DNA from: Symsagittifera roscoffensis | Lineage: Eukaryota; Xenacoelomorpha; Acoela; Convolutidae | Reading direction: 5' to 3' | DNA: 64,000 nucleotides | Assembly: GCF_963678635.1 (NCBI RefSeq) | Contig: NC_087069.1 | Span: 33,813,090-33,877,089 of the forward strand | Notes under the pieces: model-generated | What the model was told of the DNA's origin: nothing | Databases searched by the model: none | Seen by the model: only the letters and a program-made list of their open reading frames with translations | In this document: positions 20,211 through 31,251 of the stretch, in pieces | Position numbering within the stretch: position 1 is the stretch's first letter | How the letters are laid out: the number at the start of each line of letters is the position of its first letter | Made by a program: the position numbers and the translations under genes

Positions 20211-20343
20211 GTCGGCCAAAAATGGATTTCTTAAAAAGTACCAAAGGGGGGACCCTTTGGGTCGGCAGGGGGTCGAATCCCTGAGAAGAGGGCGTCCACC
20301 CCCCCCCCCCGCCCCCTCCCCTAAATCTGCCCCTGAACGCAAT
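20211..20343 (+). mobile_element. hAT-type element, right part, with 8-bp duplication
   Basis: Runs from the retroelement insertion site to the terminal CTGCCCCTG at 20335, followed by AACGCAAT (20336-20343), the same 8 bases as at 3147. The C-rich stretch at 20297-20320 mirrors the G-rich stretch of the left end. Copy C keeps it (to 43090); copy B has lost it. Confidence 0.8.
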
Positions 20344-21335
20344 CACAATTGCTTTTTATTGGAATTTATCAGCGGCGCATAAATTTTTGACAAATCTGGT
20401 CGTTACCGCCTTAAAAGAAAAAATCTAATTTAATGGAATGTATCGACAAAAACTTATTTTTGGCTATGTAATCGCGACAAGGTACAACCATTAAATCCCC
20501 GAAGAGAATGCCAAGGAAAGAAGAGTTACACATATTTACCTCTATCCATTGTTTATTCTCAAAGTTACCCAACATTTTCGCCAGTTTTAAACCACCTTAT
20601 TAGTTTTTTATTATGCAAAAACAAAGGTTAAGTGGAATTGAACGACTAAATTGAAAAATATATACTTGTCCACCTGTGCAAATATTTGGGAATGGTAATG
20701 CTGTAGTAATGACACACAGTTATAACTCCGAATAAGATTTAAGTTGTTTAAAGGCACATGCACAACCATGTTGTTTTTTTCTCATTATAGCCTTCTCGAA
20801 CAAGTGAGAATAGCCTTCATAAAATAATTCTTAAGCAGAGGCGAAGCAGAGCTTCTTACTACTTGCGATGCAACGCAAACATGAAAAAAAAACATAAGTC
20901 GAAAAAATTTTTATTTGTTGAAAAAAATTAGGTGAGCCAAAATTTTAACATGTCTCGATAAAAAACCCTACGGGCCCAGCTAAAGCTGGAGGTACGTGTT
21001 TGATATTGAATGAGTTTGCTGTACTGATACGGCATGATAAGTGTGATTACAAAAAGGGATTTGCCTGAAATTTAGTTGTTTCACGACTGAAATGAGTGAG
21101 AAAATAAAATAAAGTCGAAATGTAGTTTTCGCGTAAAGTCAACAAATTTCCAAAAAAACTGTCGAAGTTTCAAAAAGCTTGACTTGTTTGAAGACCGAAA
21201 CCTTTTTTCTTAAAAACTGGGCAATGCCAACAAAAGGTAAGCTTTTAACAACCAGTTCATTCGCTTAAGCCTATAATATCAGATTTGGCAGGATAGTTAG
21301 CCAGAAAAATACAAAAGAACGGTTAACAAATCAAA
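20344..21335. other. Host flank carried in the triplication, copy A
   Basis: AT-rich non-coding DNA. From about 20830 it resembles the dispersed repeat found again at 56284 and 58800 (a run containing GAAGCAGAGCTTC and ACTTGCGATGCAACGC), and near 21130-21310 it contains monomers of the ~170-bp repeat (core CAGATTTGGCAGGATAGTT). Confidence 0.6.
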
Positions 21336-21830
21336 GAGGTTATTTGGAAAATTTAGGGGGAAAGGCGCCGATGAAATCTGGCTTATTGATGGTGTTGACG
21401 GTAGTGATAATGTTTCTGGTAGTGATGATGATGTTGTTGTATCAGAAGAAATATCTATTGGTTCATTTACTATGTTCGGTTCGCCTTGTGTATATGAGTG
21501 TGTTGTCCAATATGGTGGCCTTTCTGTCGTGTCTGGGGGATTAAAAGGGTTTTCTCGGATTTGCTGTGATGTGGGGGTTAAACCTAGGTAGTCTGAGGGT
21601 ATATTTGAGGTGCTATGTTGTGAAAGGAGTGTAGGAGTTTCTGGCAGTGTACTGCTTGAATTTTCTGAAGTGGTTGATGTTGTTGATTGGGGTATATCGA
21701 AATGAACTCTGGGGGTTTGAAAATTTCTATTTCTTCGCGGAAGTATAATTTGTCTATTTAGTTCAACTGTATTTTGATTTTGACTAAGATGTCTTATTCT
21801 ATTTAAATCTTGTGGTAATGTGGGGTACAA
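21297..21830 (-). pseudogene. Truncated Pro/Ser/Thr-rich ORF fused to host flank (copy B)
   Basis: 177 codons in the longest frame. The first ~165 match the copy A ORF; after the breakpoint at 21335/21336 the last residues (FDLLTVLLYFSG) come from host DNA. Identical chimera at 32556-33089. Created by the duplication, not a natural gene end. Confidence 0.8.
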
Positions 21831-22066
21831 ATTATAAGTTGGTTCACTTAGGGATGCTTGTCGCTGAACTGGTTCTAGTGGTTCGGATAAACGGGCGTGT
21901 CGTTCTTCGAATGTGTACGGGTTATCTTGAAAAGAAATTCGTGTGGATGTTTGGGGGTTTTGGGTAGTTGAAGGTCTGACTGGGTTTTCTTGGGAAGATG
22001 TCGGTGAAGACTGTTTTGGTGGTGGTTGGTTAGCAGTTTTGGAAATGTGACTGATTAATCTGCTTC

Positions 22067-22255
22067 TTATTGGGAAGATTTATGTTTATTGTAATATTCT
22101 TCGATGAAAAGAATTAAAAGTATTGTTGCTAAGGCGAATGTGACTTTTGCCTTTTTTACACATTTGCACATTGTCATAATTAGGGATGATAAAAATGTGA
22201 TGAAAATTACGAATAGTAAAAAAATATCTGTTCTACTAAAATTTGTTTGTATCAT
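22067..22255 (-). CDS. Small membrane protein ORF 2 (copy B)
   Basis: Identical in protein sequence to the copy A ORF; again begins at the stop of ORF 1 (TAAATG). Confidence 0.45.
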   Translation of the reverse strand: MIQTNFSRTDIFLLFVIFITFLSSLIMTMCKCVKKAKVTFALATILLILFIEEYYNKHKSSQ

Positions 22256-22495
22256 TTAAATAGAATTTGAATTACCGTACCTGTAAATGTGGTCAAAGAC
22301 TTGGGAAAGTTGAAGATATATTTCAAATCGGAAGTAGAAAATTAAAAAAATTTTGCAAAAAATTATTAAAATGATTATTAGGGCTTCAAAAGTTTCAATA
22401 AAAAATATTAGCAAAAGTTTAAATAGAATGAAAAATTTTATGAAAAGGTTTATGATTATATTTTTTAAAGTATCGACTGTTAAAGAGAGAAGCAT
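22256..22495 (-). CDS. Small membrane protein ORF 1 (copy B)
   Basis: 79 codons; differs from copy A by a His-to-Tyr change in the polar tail. Followed on the minus strand by ORF 2 without spacing. Confidence 0.45.
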   Translation of the reverse strand: MLLSLTVDTLKNIIINLFIKFFILFKLLLIFFIETFEALIIILIIFCKIFLIFYFRFEIYLQLSQVFDHIYRYGNSNSI

Positions 22496-23073
22496 TTAAG
22501 AATTGATTCGTTTGTAGAATATTTTTTGAACTTCTGGGGCGGAATTCAAGTGTGGTCGGATTATTTATTGATTTTTTTGACAAGTGGGTTGAGTTTTGTT
22601 GAAAATTGTTGGAGGCTAATTTGATGGTGCTCGGGAGGTCTTCTTTGCTTTGTTTTTATTTGTTGGGTAATCTGGGGTAATTTTGAAATATTTGATCTTT
22701 AGGCCAAAAGATCATGGTCCTTTTTTACTTTAGGCTAATTTGCCATTTTTGGTTGGAGGGTTTTTGAGGTCCAAGTTGAGAAAATATTGTTGATCTTTGC
22801 ATCACTTGATAGGGGAGGGCTGTAATATTTTGGTGGTGTTTATTTTAGTTGTCAAATTTTAGTAAGTTGCTTATTTTTGACCTGGGGGTTGGAAAGTTAT
22901 AGTTATAGATATGCCTGGAGATTAATATCTATCGGCTAGTAGGTTTGTGTTAGAGATATTGAAGGTGACGGATTTGAGTGAATCCTATTGGCTGAATTTG
23001 AACTAGAATTGCTTTTAAGTGATTTTCAGCATGTTATCTTGAAAAAGTGAAAGTTCAAAATGGTTAGAGGTGT

Positions 23074-23999
23074 ACTAATTATTAGCTTTAAAATTAAAGT
23101 TGTTTTTGAAATTCAACTTTTTTAAATATTTTAGATTGTAGAATGAATGTTTTGTAATTTTTACGTGGCTGATTTCTGAGTCGTGATAAAACTCTGTGTT
23201 CTGATTTTTCTATTTGTTCTTGTGGTAAGATTTTTTCTATCATTTTGGTATTTTTTCTTTCTTTTTGAGGTATTTTTGGGTCTGGTGTATTTGTGTTTTG
23301 TTTTTGATCTTGTTTATGATGAATGTCGTCATGTACATTTATTTCTTGTTCTGTAAATGTATTCTTTTGAATGACTTTTAAACTTGTAAAAGAATATAAT
23401 TGAGTTAATTCGCGTAATGCGTATTCTTTTGGGTAGTAAGGTAATAAATTGTTTCGATGTTGAACAATTTCTTTTTTAGTTGAGTCTGTGAGTTTGTATG
23501 TTACTTCAGTGGGTTTGGCAATTATTTGATATGGTCCTTTTCGAAGTGATTGTAATTTTTGGAGATTCCTTTTTGTGTATTAAAATTAGGTATTAAAACA
23601 AATGTTCCAATTTTTAATTCTCTGGCTGGCATAAAACGTGAATTAATTTGGTTGTCAATGTTTTGCATCTGTAACAATTTCTTTGTTAGTTTTTGGTAGA
23701 TTTCATTGTGTTGTTTATCTCAATGCATCAACAATGACCATAATGTAAGAATTTCCTTCAGAGGATGGTGAAATTGGTCCTTTTGTGTCGAATGAAATTC
23801 TATGGTTGAAATATAAACTTTGTCCTTTAAAATCTTGTTTTTGTGCTATTTGTTTTTGATTCGGATAAGGTTTGTTCAATTGACATATTATACAATCATT
23901 GCATAATACTTTTATCCAAATTGGGGCAAAAGTCTTTTCTGATTCTCAGTGTCCTTTTGTATTTTGTGTATGGGAGATGTTAAATGCTATCAGTATCAT
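23074..23999 (-). pseudogene. Integrase with deleted core (copy B)
   Basis: Same core deletion after VIVDA as in A. Carries the TGA at 23946-23948 in the zinc domain shared with A. In 22990-23170 it is like copy C (keeps GAATGAATGTTTTG, absent from A). Confidence 0.65.
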
Positions 24000-24845
24000 A
24001 CTTAAAGGAAGACAGGAACTTTAGAATCATCTAATTGATATTCTAAAAGATCTGTATTTTCATTGATTGTTGTATTATTAAACTTTCGGAAATATCGGAG
24101 GAGTGTTTTGTTTCCTAAAATTGTGGTATCATTTTTTGCTGGTTATGTTTTATATTTGTGCCATGATTTGAGTTGTCTAAATACTGGGTCAAAATTTTTT
24201 CTGTTGGTGGGAGAAAAATATTATCAATTTCTAGTTTTGATAAAGGAATTGTGTCAAGTGGGTCATGGAGGTTAAAAACTTGATTTATTGTGTATTTTGA
24301 ATCATTTGTTTGTGGTCCTGATAAATTGATTTATCGGTTAAATTTTCTTCTTCATTTGAAAAAAAAAGAATTTTTTTATGCGGTAGTTGTTTTATTTTAT
24401 TTTGTTGAGTATTATTTTTTATCCATTGTGAAAATGGAATTGGTTTGAAGGTAGATGTACCTAATAAATCAACTTCATAGTGATTATTTTGGCAATCTAG
24501 GTAGAGTGGAAAATGTTGTAGATTATTTATTTGTGATTGATCAATGTCAGTTTTTACTGCATATTTGCATTCTAGTCGGGGTGATGTTTCTTCTTTTGCG
24601 AGATAAAATTTGATATTTTTTGGTATTTCAACTGTGAGTTTTCGTGTAAGTAGTTCAAGTTGCGTATTTATACTTAATGTATCTGGTAGTGCAAGGTTTT
24701 TTCCTGCTGTCTAAACTATATGTAAGTTTGGGAATTTTATTAAAATTAATTGAAATCTATAAAATCTATGATTTGGATTTGATTTTTGTGTGAAAAGAAA
24801 CATAATTGATTTGTGATCTTTAAATAAAACTGTTGGGTGTTTTGA
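24000..24845 (-). pseudogene. Pol connection region (copy B)
   Basis: Shared TAG (24711-24713) and TAA (24143-24145). A private deletion of about 29 bp near 24197 removes a segment that both A and C have. Confidence 0.55.
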
Positions 24846-26090
24846 TCAAAGTGTCATAAATTCGTATTCTGTAAGTGTGTATATTATAGCTGTACATTCT
24901 CTCATTAGAGTAGAGAGTCTTAGCTCGGCTTGCGTGAATAATCGTGAATTTGCTGATATAAGATTCTTTTTATTTGTTCCACTATACGATTGTAATAATG
25001 CTGCGCCGATGCCAAAATTTGAAGCATCGCACATTGCATAGAATGGTTGGTTTGGATCTGGAATTGTGTTTGAAATTTGTTCTGTCAAAAAATTTTTAAT
25101 TTCTTCAAATCGTGTTTGATGTTCAGTGGTCCATTCAAAATTATTTTGTTGTCTGAGGATGTTATAAAAAGGTCTTAAATAATATTGCATTTTGTAAACA
25201 TATTTACTTAAGAAATTCAACATTCCAAGGAACTTTTGGATTTTCTTTTTATTTGTGGGTGGTTGAAGTTTTTGAATTGCTTCAATGCGTGATTTTAATG
25301 GGGTGATAGTGTTTCGTTCGATTTTATGTCCTAAAAATTTAACGCGTGTTAAGAAGAAATGTGATTCATCGGGGGCTGCTTTCAGATTTTTGTTCTGAAG
25401 TATTTTGTGATATTTTTCTAAGACTGTAAACATTTCGTCTTTAGTTTGTGATTGCATTAAAACATCATCTAAATATGTGATTGCATTTTTCTTAAGTATT
25501 AGTGGTCTAAAAATTTTACTCATGAAAGCTGAAAAAGCTGCTGGTCCTATGGATATTCCATAGAATAATCGATTAATTTCGTATTGTTGATTTCCAATAA
25601 CAAATTGTGTTAATCGTCGTGATTGTTCATCTAGTGGCATCTGATTGTAAGCACTATTCATATCTGCGGTTGTGAAGTACTTACCATTTATCTTTGTTAG
25701 AATAACTTGTTTTGGTTCAATGGGCCAATTACATTTCGATTCGTCAATTAGTGAATTGAGATATCTAGCGTCTAAAACTATTTTTAGTGATTCACCTTTT
25801 GCTAGAATGATAACAGGGTTGATGAAGGTATTACCTTTTGGTTGTTCTTCCGTATTTACTGGTGATATAATTTCGTATTGTTCTAAAATATCAAGTAATC
25901 TATTTACCTTATCGTGTAAATGAATTGGTACTTTACTTGCTCTTTGTTTTTTGAAAACTGCGTCAGGTTTTAACGGGAGATGTAGTGATGAACTGATTTT
26001 CCCAACATAGACTGTGGAGTATTTTATTAGTTGTTCAGCTAATTTGTCAAATTCATCTTGTGTTATTTGTGAATGTTGAAAATTAAACAT
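24846..26090 (-). pseudogene. Reverse transcriptase and RNase H in one frame (copy B)
   Basis: 414 codons, the best preserved pol segment in the window: TADMNSAYNQ, YLDD, then the RNase H Asp and Glu motifs. It ends at TGA (24846-24848) where copy A has GGA, so the third RNase H Asp (TDHKS-type) lies beyond the stop. Copy C has the same TGA. Confidence 0.9.
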
Positions 26091-26413
26091 TGTTAAAAAT
26101 TTTTGTTGTCCTTTTGTGTAATTTGTTATATTAATTGTCGGTTTAAAATATGGTGTTTTTGTGAAGTAATCTGTATTTCTTTTTTCATTACTTATTATAT
26201 TATTTATGGATAATTCTTCGTTAAAAATTATTGATTGACAAATATCTAATAGTTGTAATATATTATTTACTTGATATGCTACTTCATTTATAGGTGAAGT
26301 TGTAGCGTTTGTTTCAAATTATCCTAATAGTCCGAAGGGTAGTGTTATTTGAAATGGTGTATTATTATACACGTGTAGTGAAATAATATCGGAATTTGTG
26401 TTGCTTAAGTTTT
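26091..26413 (-). pseudogene. Protease-RT linker (copy B)
   Basis: Blocked by TAA at 26319-26321, shared with copy A and absent from C. Confidence 0.5.
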
Positions 26414-27436
26414 TTATGGATGATATTGTAATTTTGAAAATTTTGTGAATGGGTTTAAATTCGAAATCTGACATAAAAAGTTGTTGTTTGTTTTGTCGTA
26501 CTGATGAACTTGTTTTATTGAAAAGTTATATACGTTTCCTGATGGTGGTTTCAGGTGTTTTCGTTCTTGATTATAAAAGGGGTAAAATTTTGAGAAAAAT
26601 GGTGGTTGTTTGTTTAATCTTTGAAAGAATGTTAAGGCTGTGTTTTTTGTTTTTGTATATTTATCTTTGATATGGATTTTACTATTTAAGAGGTTTATTG
26701 TTGGTATATATTTAGTTATAAACTGTATGCCAATGATATTGTGCTTAATATCAGTAATATGAAATAATTGTTTAAATGGCTTATTCAAAATTTTGTTTTG
26801 TTCCATTGTTCTTGTTGGAACAACGAATAGTTGGATTTTTCCATAATTTACTAATGTTGATCCTTGTGCTGTTGCTAATTTACTAGATGTTTCAAGAGGT
26901 GTTAAATTCGGATGTAGTGTTTTGATTTCATTCCATGTGGGAATGTTAATGATAATTGATTCTGCTCCTGAGTCGATTAAAAAATCAATTTCAAGATCTG
27001 GTGGTTGAAATTCTTTAGTTCTTGGACTTACTAGGAGAAGTGAGATTGTCCAATTTTTTTCTCTTGGTTGTTCTTTTTGTATGTTTTGATAAATATGTTT
27101 TGTGTTTGAGCATTTTACTTCGTCTTTTTTATCAGGTTTAATTACAGTGTTAACTTCGTTTACTTCTTGTGTAGTTCGGGTATTATTATTAATGGGGCTA
27201 GTGTAATAATTATGAAGAAGTTCCAATTGATTTTTGTAAATGTGTGAACTAAAGGGTTGTTCATATATGACAGGTTCATAGTCGTTTTCGACTGTTATGA
27301 TATTTACTGAGATGGTATTATCTGTATCACTTTCAGTATCTGTTGATTCACAATTAATGTGGTTTAATTGTAATTCATTATTTTCTGTGTTATCAATATC
27401 TGGGGGGTCTGAAGGTGTTTCTTCATTTGTTTGCAC
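26414..27436 (-). CDS. Aspartic protease with linker (copy B), frame intact
   Basis: 340 codons. DSG active site at residues 155-157 (FLIDSGAES), hydrophobic flap and a later IIGIQFIT strand as in retropepsins. This is the only copy with the protease in one frame. Probably expressed as part of Gag-Pol by frameshift; its ATG-started frame overlaps no gag ORF here. Confidence 0.8.
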   Translation of the reverse strand: MQTNEETPSDPPDIDNTENNELQLNHINCESTDTESDTDNTISVNIITVENDYEPVIYEQPFSSHIYKNQLELLHNYYTSPINNNTRTTQEVNEVNTVIKPDKKDEVKCSNTKHIYQNIQKEQPREKNWTISLLLVSPRTKEFQPPDLEIDFLIDSGAESIIINIPTWNEIKTLHPNLTPLETSSKLATAQGSTLVNYGKIQLFVVPTRTMEQNKILNKPFKQLFHITDIKHNIIGIQFITKYIPTINLLNSKIHIKDKYTKTKNTALTFFQRLNKQPPFFSKFYPFYNQERKHLKPPSGNVYNFSIKQVHQYDKTNNNFLCQISNLNPFTKFSKLQYHP

Positions 27437-27512
27437 TTGGTTGATATGTCTTTGATGCTTTGGTGTTTTACTTTTGTATCGATGTTTAGAATCGGGGTAA
27501 CGGTTATTATTC

Positions 27513-28283
27513 CTATAAGGTGATTGGGAATAATTTCTGTAATATTGTTGTAGCTTGAGTTTCGGTTTTGTGAATTATTTTGTGATCGGTTATGATAGTT
27601 ATCATTTGATCTTTGATAACTTGATCTATTATATGAAATATTCCTTGATCTGTTGTTAAGATAGTTCTGATTTCGATTGTTGGAATACCTTCTATTCCTA
27701 TTGTTTGAATAGTGTCATTCCCTGGGTTTGAATGGGAACTGGATCCAGAAACAAATTCTGTTGTGTTTGAATTCGATCGTGAATAGTTATTTTGGTTATT
27801 TTGGCTAATCGATCGGTTATATCTATTTTGTGAGAAATTTCGTGAATTTCCTCGTTCGGGTGATCTACCTCTATAACTGGAGTTATATGGTGATTGATTT
27901 CTTGAATAATTTGAGTTACCTGGAAGTAATTTTCCAGAACTATTATTACTGTATATATTTTTATTTGGTAGGTTTTGATTTTTTTTCGTATATTGATAGA
28001 ATGACTTATTTGGTTCTTTGTGCTTTTGAGGTTTATTCAGATTGTCTTGTTGTTTTTGTCTACATTCGGCAATACTGTGTCCGTATCGTCGGCAATAATT
28101 ACACCATTTCTTGAAAGATGTATTCCCTTTAAAGTTTGGGTTCTTTTCATAGATCTTTAGTATTTCAGTGATTTTTTCAATCAAGTGTGTATCTGATCCT
28201 TGTATGTTATTTATATGGGTAGTATTTGTTTCAATCCGATTAACATACTGTAGTTTTAAATTTTCTATTTCTTCAAATTTCAT
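27513..28283 (-). pseudogene. Gag nucleocapsid and Arg/Ser-rich tail (copy B)
   Basis: 256 codons in one frame: CCHC knuckle (CNYCRRYGHSIAEC, Asp-to-Glu against copy A), a Lys-rich linker, then a tail dominated by Asn, Ser, Arg and Tyr. The T run near 27985 is one base shorter than in A and C, which opens the tail. Confidence 0.75.
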
Positions 28284-28312
28284 TGTGATTTCTGCTTGTT
28301 CTAATTTATCTA

Positions 28313-29392
28313 CTAATTTTCTAAAACTAAATCTGGTTCTCGAATTGATGAGGGGTGTGATGCTCTCTTTTTTATAGCTATTTTCCTTAATTGAGGTGTT
28401 AAGGTCATCATTAAAATTTCTGTCACTTTTGTGTTTTTGTAGTCATGTGTATTGATTGAATATGCTTTTCCAACTAGTGTTTCGATTCGAACTGCTAATT
28501 GTTTAAATGTTTCATTTGGTAATCTGCGAATTTTGTTGCATAAAACTCTTTGATGTTGTTTGTTTCTTTCAGAATCAAACACTTTTGAAAATTCTTGTGT
28601 GAATCTTTTCCAATCTGATTTTATTTCTATAGGTAGTACTGAAAACCATTTTTGGGCTGCGCCATCTAGTGTTGTTTGGATTAGCGCTGTGCGTCTATGT
28701 ATCCAATTTTGATGGAGTGGCGTATTAAATGGTTCGGGTCCTATATTTAAAATTAAATTTGCTGTAACTGCGTTTAAACAGTCTTCTACAGAATATTCAG
28801 GGTCTGTGCATGTGAATACCATCAGTGGTTTATTTGATGTTATTGATGATCCACCCATGAGGTATGGATTCATAGTCATCTGTAGTGATTCTGCGGCATT
28901 TGGCATTTGTGAAAAATTTGTCAGTTGATTTTTTGTTTTTTCATGTTGTTTTAAATAATATGGTAGTGGTATTTCGTTTTGCATTTGAGTTGGTTGGTAA
29001 GAATGCATAGTTATTGGGTTTTGTGATTGTATAGGTTGAAAATATTGTGCGTTATTTGAGTTTTGTATATGCATTGGTTGTTGATGTTGCATATCTGCTG
29101 GATTTTGCGGGTAAATCTTTATATTTTGTGATGGTTGGGATTGTCGCGGTCTTTGTGTTCGATATTCTTGTGTATATGATGCAAAAATATCTGGTTGATG
29201 ATAATCATCATCATCAGATGATAAGTATTTTGTGTAATAAGGTGTTTGCTGTTTATTCCTATTTTGTTGAAAAAATGGGTATTTTTCACTTTTATCCTGT
29301 GGAGGGTGTGGATTTTCTTGGGAGTTTACTGAATTGGTCGATGTATTTGGAAGATTCCAATAATGAGAACATACGTGATTTAGGTTTTGCAT
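28313..29392 (-). pseudogene. gag: Gag capsid (copy B), frameshifted
   Basis: 359 codons from ATG. Same capsid as copy A until a one-base deletion near 28325 (AAAACTAAATC against AAAATCTAAATC) ends the frame in DLVLEN. Copy C has the same deletion. One capsid Gly is Cys in this copy (FTCTDPE). Confidence 0.85.
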
Positions 29393-29400
29393 ATTTTCTC

Positions 29401-29412
29401 GGGGGGGGGGGG
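29401..29412. repeat. Homopolymer G12 just 5' of the gag ATG (copy B)
   Basis: Poly-G on the plus strand (poly-C in the transcript). In C the tract is GGGGG-C-GGGGGGGGGGG (40705-40721). It encodes a proline run at the end of an 80-codon ORF that overlaps gag; tract length sets whether that ORF is in frame with gag. Confidence 0.7.
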
Positions 29413-29571
29413 TTGATTTGTTTTTGACTGATTTACATAATTATAGTTGTGTTCTGCAAAATTGTTTCTTGTGAACGTTTTTCGTGTTTTTGACGGTTTT
29501 TTCATTGGTCTATACCTCTGATAGTCCATATGTGAATATTTTGGAGCAACCGAAGGTTTAACGGTCGATTG

Positions 29572-30108
29572 TTAGGTTACTTGTGGTAGTGATGTATTTG
29601 TATTTTTTGGTGTTGTGAGGTTGGGACGTATTGGTGAGATACTTTGTTGTGTAGTTGTTACTGTTGTTTGGACTATTTCTTCATTTATATAGTGCGATGG
29701 TGTTTGAATATCTTGTTGTGTAAGATTTCTAGTTCCATTGAGATTTTCATTATGTATAACTGTTGAATTTAAGCTGTTATTTCGTGTATCGGGTAAAAAT
29801 GTATTATAATTTAAAGGTGTTGCATCAATTGTTATTGGTATTACTTGTACATAATCTTTGTGAAAAGATATTGTACTTATTGCTTGACTTGAGATATCTG
29901 CTGGGAAATTTAAAAATGCTGGATGAGACCATTCGGGGTCCCAAACGTAATCTGATTGTTCTGCAATGACAGCGTCGTCATTGGTACTTTGGGGTCTAAA
30001 GTTTTTTCTTGCTTGTTCAATTAAGTCGATTTTATGTGTAAAATAATCAATGGTAAACCATGCTAGTATTTTTTGTAGATCATGTTTAGTGTTTTGTTGG
30101 TAGATCAT
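29572..30108 (-). CDS. Leader ORF c, 178 codons (copy B)
   Basis: Starts at ATG. N-terminal half mixed and possibly globular; C-terminal half Thr/Asn/Gln-rich. Identical at 41 kb (40881-41417) and absent from copy A through deletion. Unknown family. Its 5' end contains a 25-bp exact tandem duplication. Confidence 0.45.
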   Translation of the reverse strand: MIYQQNTKHDLQKILAWFTIDYFTHKIDLIEQARKNFRPQSTNDDAVIAEQSDYVWDPEWSHPAFLNFPADISSQAISTISFHKDYVQVIPITIDATPLNYNTFLPDTRNNSLNSTVIHNENLNGTRNLTQQDIQTPSHYINEEIVQTTVTTTQQSISPIRPNLTTPKNTNTSLPQVT

Positions 30109-30125
30109 GTTTAGTGTTTTGTTGG
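30076..30125. repeat. 25-bp exact tandem duplication at the start of leader ORF c
   Basis: TAGATCATGTTTAGTGTTTT plus GTTGG occurs twice in a row (30076-30100 and 30101-30125), giving a choice of two ATG contexts. Also present in copy C near 41385. Confidence 0.75.
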
Positions 30126-30174
30126 TTTTGTTGGTAGAGACATCATTATTGGTAAAATTTTCACGGATTGCGTT

Positions 30175-30687
30175 TCAAAATGTTGAGAATGCGGCGATTT
30201 TGTTTCTTACTTTTGTATGTTTTGATTTTTGGACTGGTGATATACTTTGAGCTTCTGTTCTTTCTAATATAGATATATAACTATAAATTATTGCAAAAAC
30301 TTCGTTGGTGAATATTGAGTTTGCTCTCTGTGAGTTTTGATATTGCATCCTTTTGATGTATTCTGTGAATACTTTTGAAAATTCTAAATCAATATCGTCT
30401 GTTTGGATAACGTATTTACCATGAAGTGTTCTTGGTGTGCTGAATTCTATGGTGTAGATTCCGTATTGTTGTGTTAGGTTACATATGTCTTTCAAATAAT
30501 GTTCTATAATTTGTCTGTTGATTTTTATATCTGGGAATTCTGATTTGCATGGGCTGATTCCTGGTTCGAACAAATTTATGAGTAAATTTTTGCAAAAGCG
30601 TGTTTGTCCTCTATCACTATGTGAAATTATAATAAAGGGAAAAACTGCTTCTTCGTCTAGACTTTTGTCACTTTGAGTGTTGCTCAT
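30175..30687 (-). CDS. Leader ORF b, 170 codons (copy B)
   Basis: ATG start, balanced composition with likely alpha/beta content and no low complexity, unlike the neighbouring ORFs. A short acidic N terminus is followed by a hydrophobic strand (VFPFIIIS). It lies between ORF a and ORF c before gag, where ordinary Gypsy elements have no gene. Unknown family; could be an upstream structural domain or an accessory protein. Confidence 0.5.
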   Translation of the reverse strand: MSNTQSDKSLDEEAVFPFIIISHSDRGQTRFCKNLLINLFEPGISPCKSEFPDIKINRQIIEHYLKDICNLTQQYGIYTIEFSTPRTLHGKYVIQTDDIDLEFSKVFTEYIKRMQYQNSQRANSIFTNEVFAIIYSYISILERTEAQSISPVQKSKHTKVRNKIAAFSTF

Positions 30688-30935
30688 TTTTTCGTTTGAT
30701 GACTGTTATTATATAATTATTAATATGTCTAATTGGTTGATTCCAATTGTATAGATGTACTGGTTTGTTTTTATATTTCTTTTTTATTCTATTTTTTCCT
30801 CTTTTTGATGAGTTTGAAGTTGTTTCTGAATCGGAAAAATATACCTGATCATGGATTGGGCAATTTTTGTTTACTGATTCTTTTAACTTGTATAGTGAGT
30901 CGAGACTACTGACTTCTGATTCGGAGAATGCATTT

Positions 30936-31154
30936 CTATTTTTTGAAAATCTTTTTCGTGTTATCTGTCTTTGTTAACTTATAATTTTTCTTTTTATTGT
31001 TTGTCGTTTTGTTCGAATGTATCCAACTGTTTGTGTATGTGGGGTTTACAAGATCATATTTTTGGTCGTCTAGTTCACAATTGTGTAGTACGGATAGCGG
31101 CTCTGATCTATTGAGTCGTAGAGACATTTCAAATAAATTATTGTCTTGTAACAT
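30936..31154 (-). CDS. Leader ORF a, 72 codons (copy B)
   Basis: As in copy A with one substitution (Tyr to His) in the middle. Confidence 0.4.
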   Translation of the reverse strand: MLQDNNLFEMSLRLNRSEPLSVLHNCELDDQKYDLVNPTYTNSWIHSNKTTNNKKKNYKLTKTDNTKKIFKK

Positions 31155-31231
31155 TTTGAAAATGTTTTGTCTAATTTCTAATCTACTTTTGGTTTATACT
31201 AAATATATTTTGTTTTTTAAGGTCTTATTCG

Positions 31232-31249
31232 AGACTTATGGTCGCACCA
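31232..31249 (-). promoter_or_regulatory. Primer-binding site (copy B)
   Basis: TGGTGCGACCATAAGTC two bases after the LTR end, as in the other copies. Confidence 0.6.
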
Positions 31250-31251
31250 GA

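Larger units (their letters stand above)
10718..21335. repeat. Tandem triplication unit, copy A
   Basis: 10,618 bp running from inside the Pro/Ser/Thr-rich ORF (element sequence GAGGTTATTTGG) through gag-pol, the 5' LTR and about 1.1 kb of host flank to AACAAATCAAA. The same host-flank end is joined to the same element position at 21335/21336 and 32594/32595. Copy A is the only one continuous with the envelope half of the element on its left. Relative to B and C it lacks about 0.94 kb upstream of gag. Confidence 0.9.
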
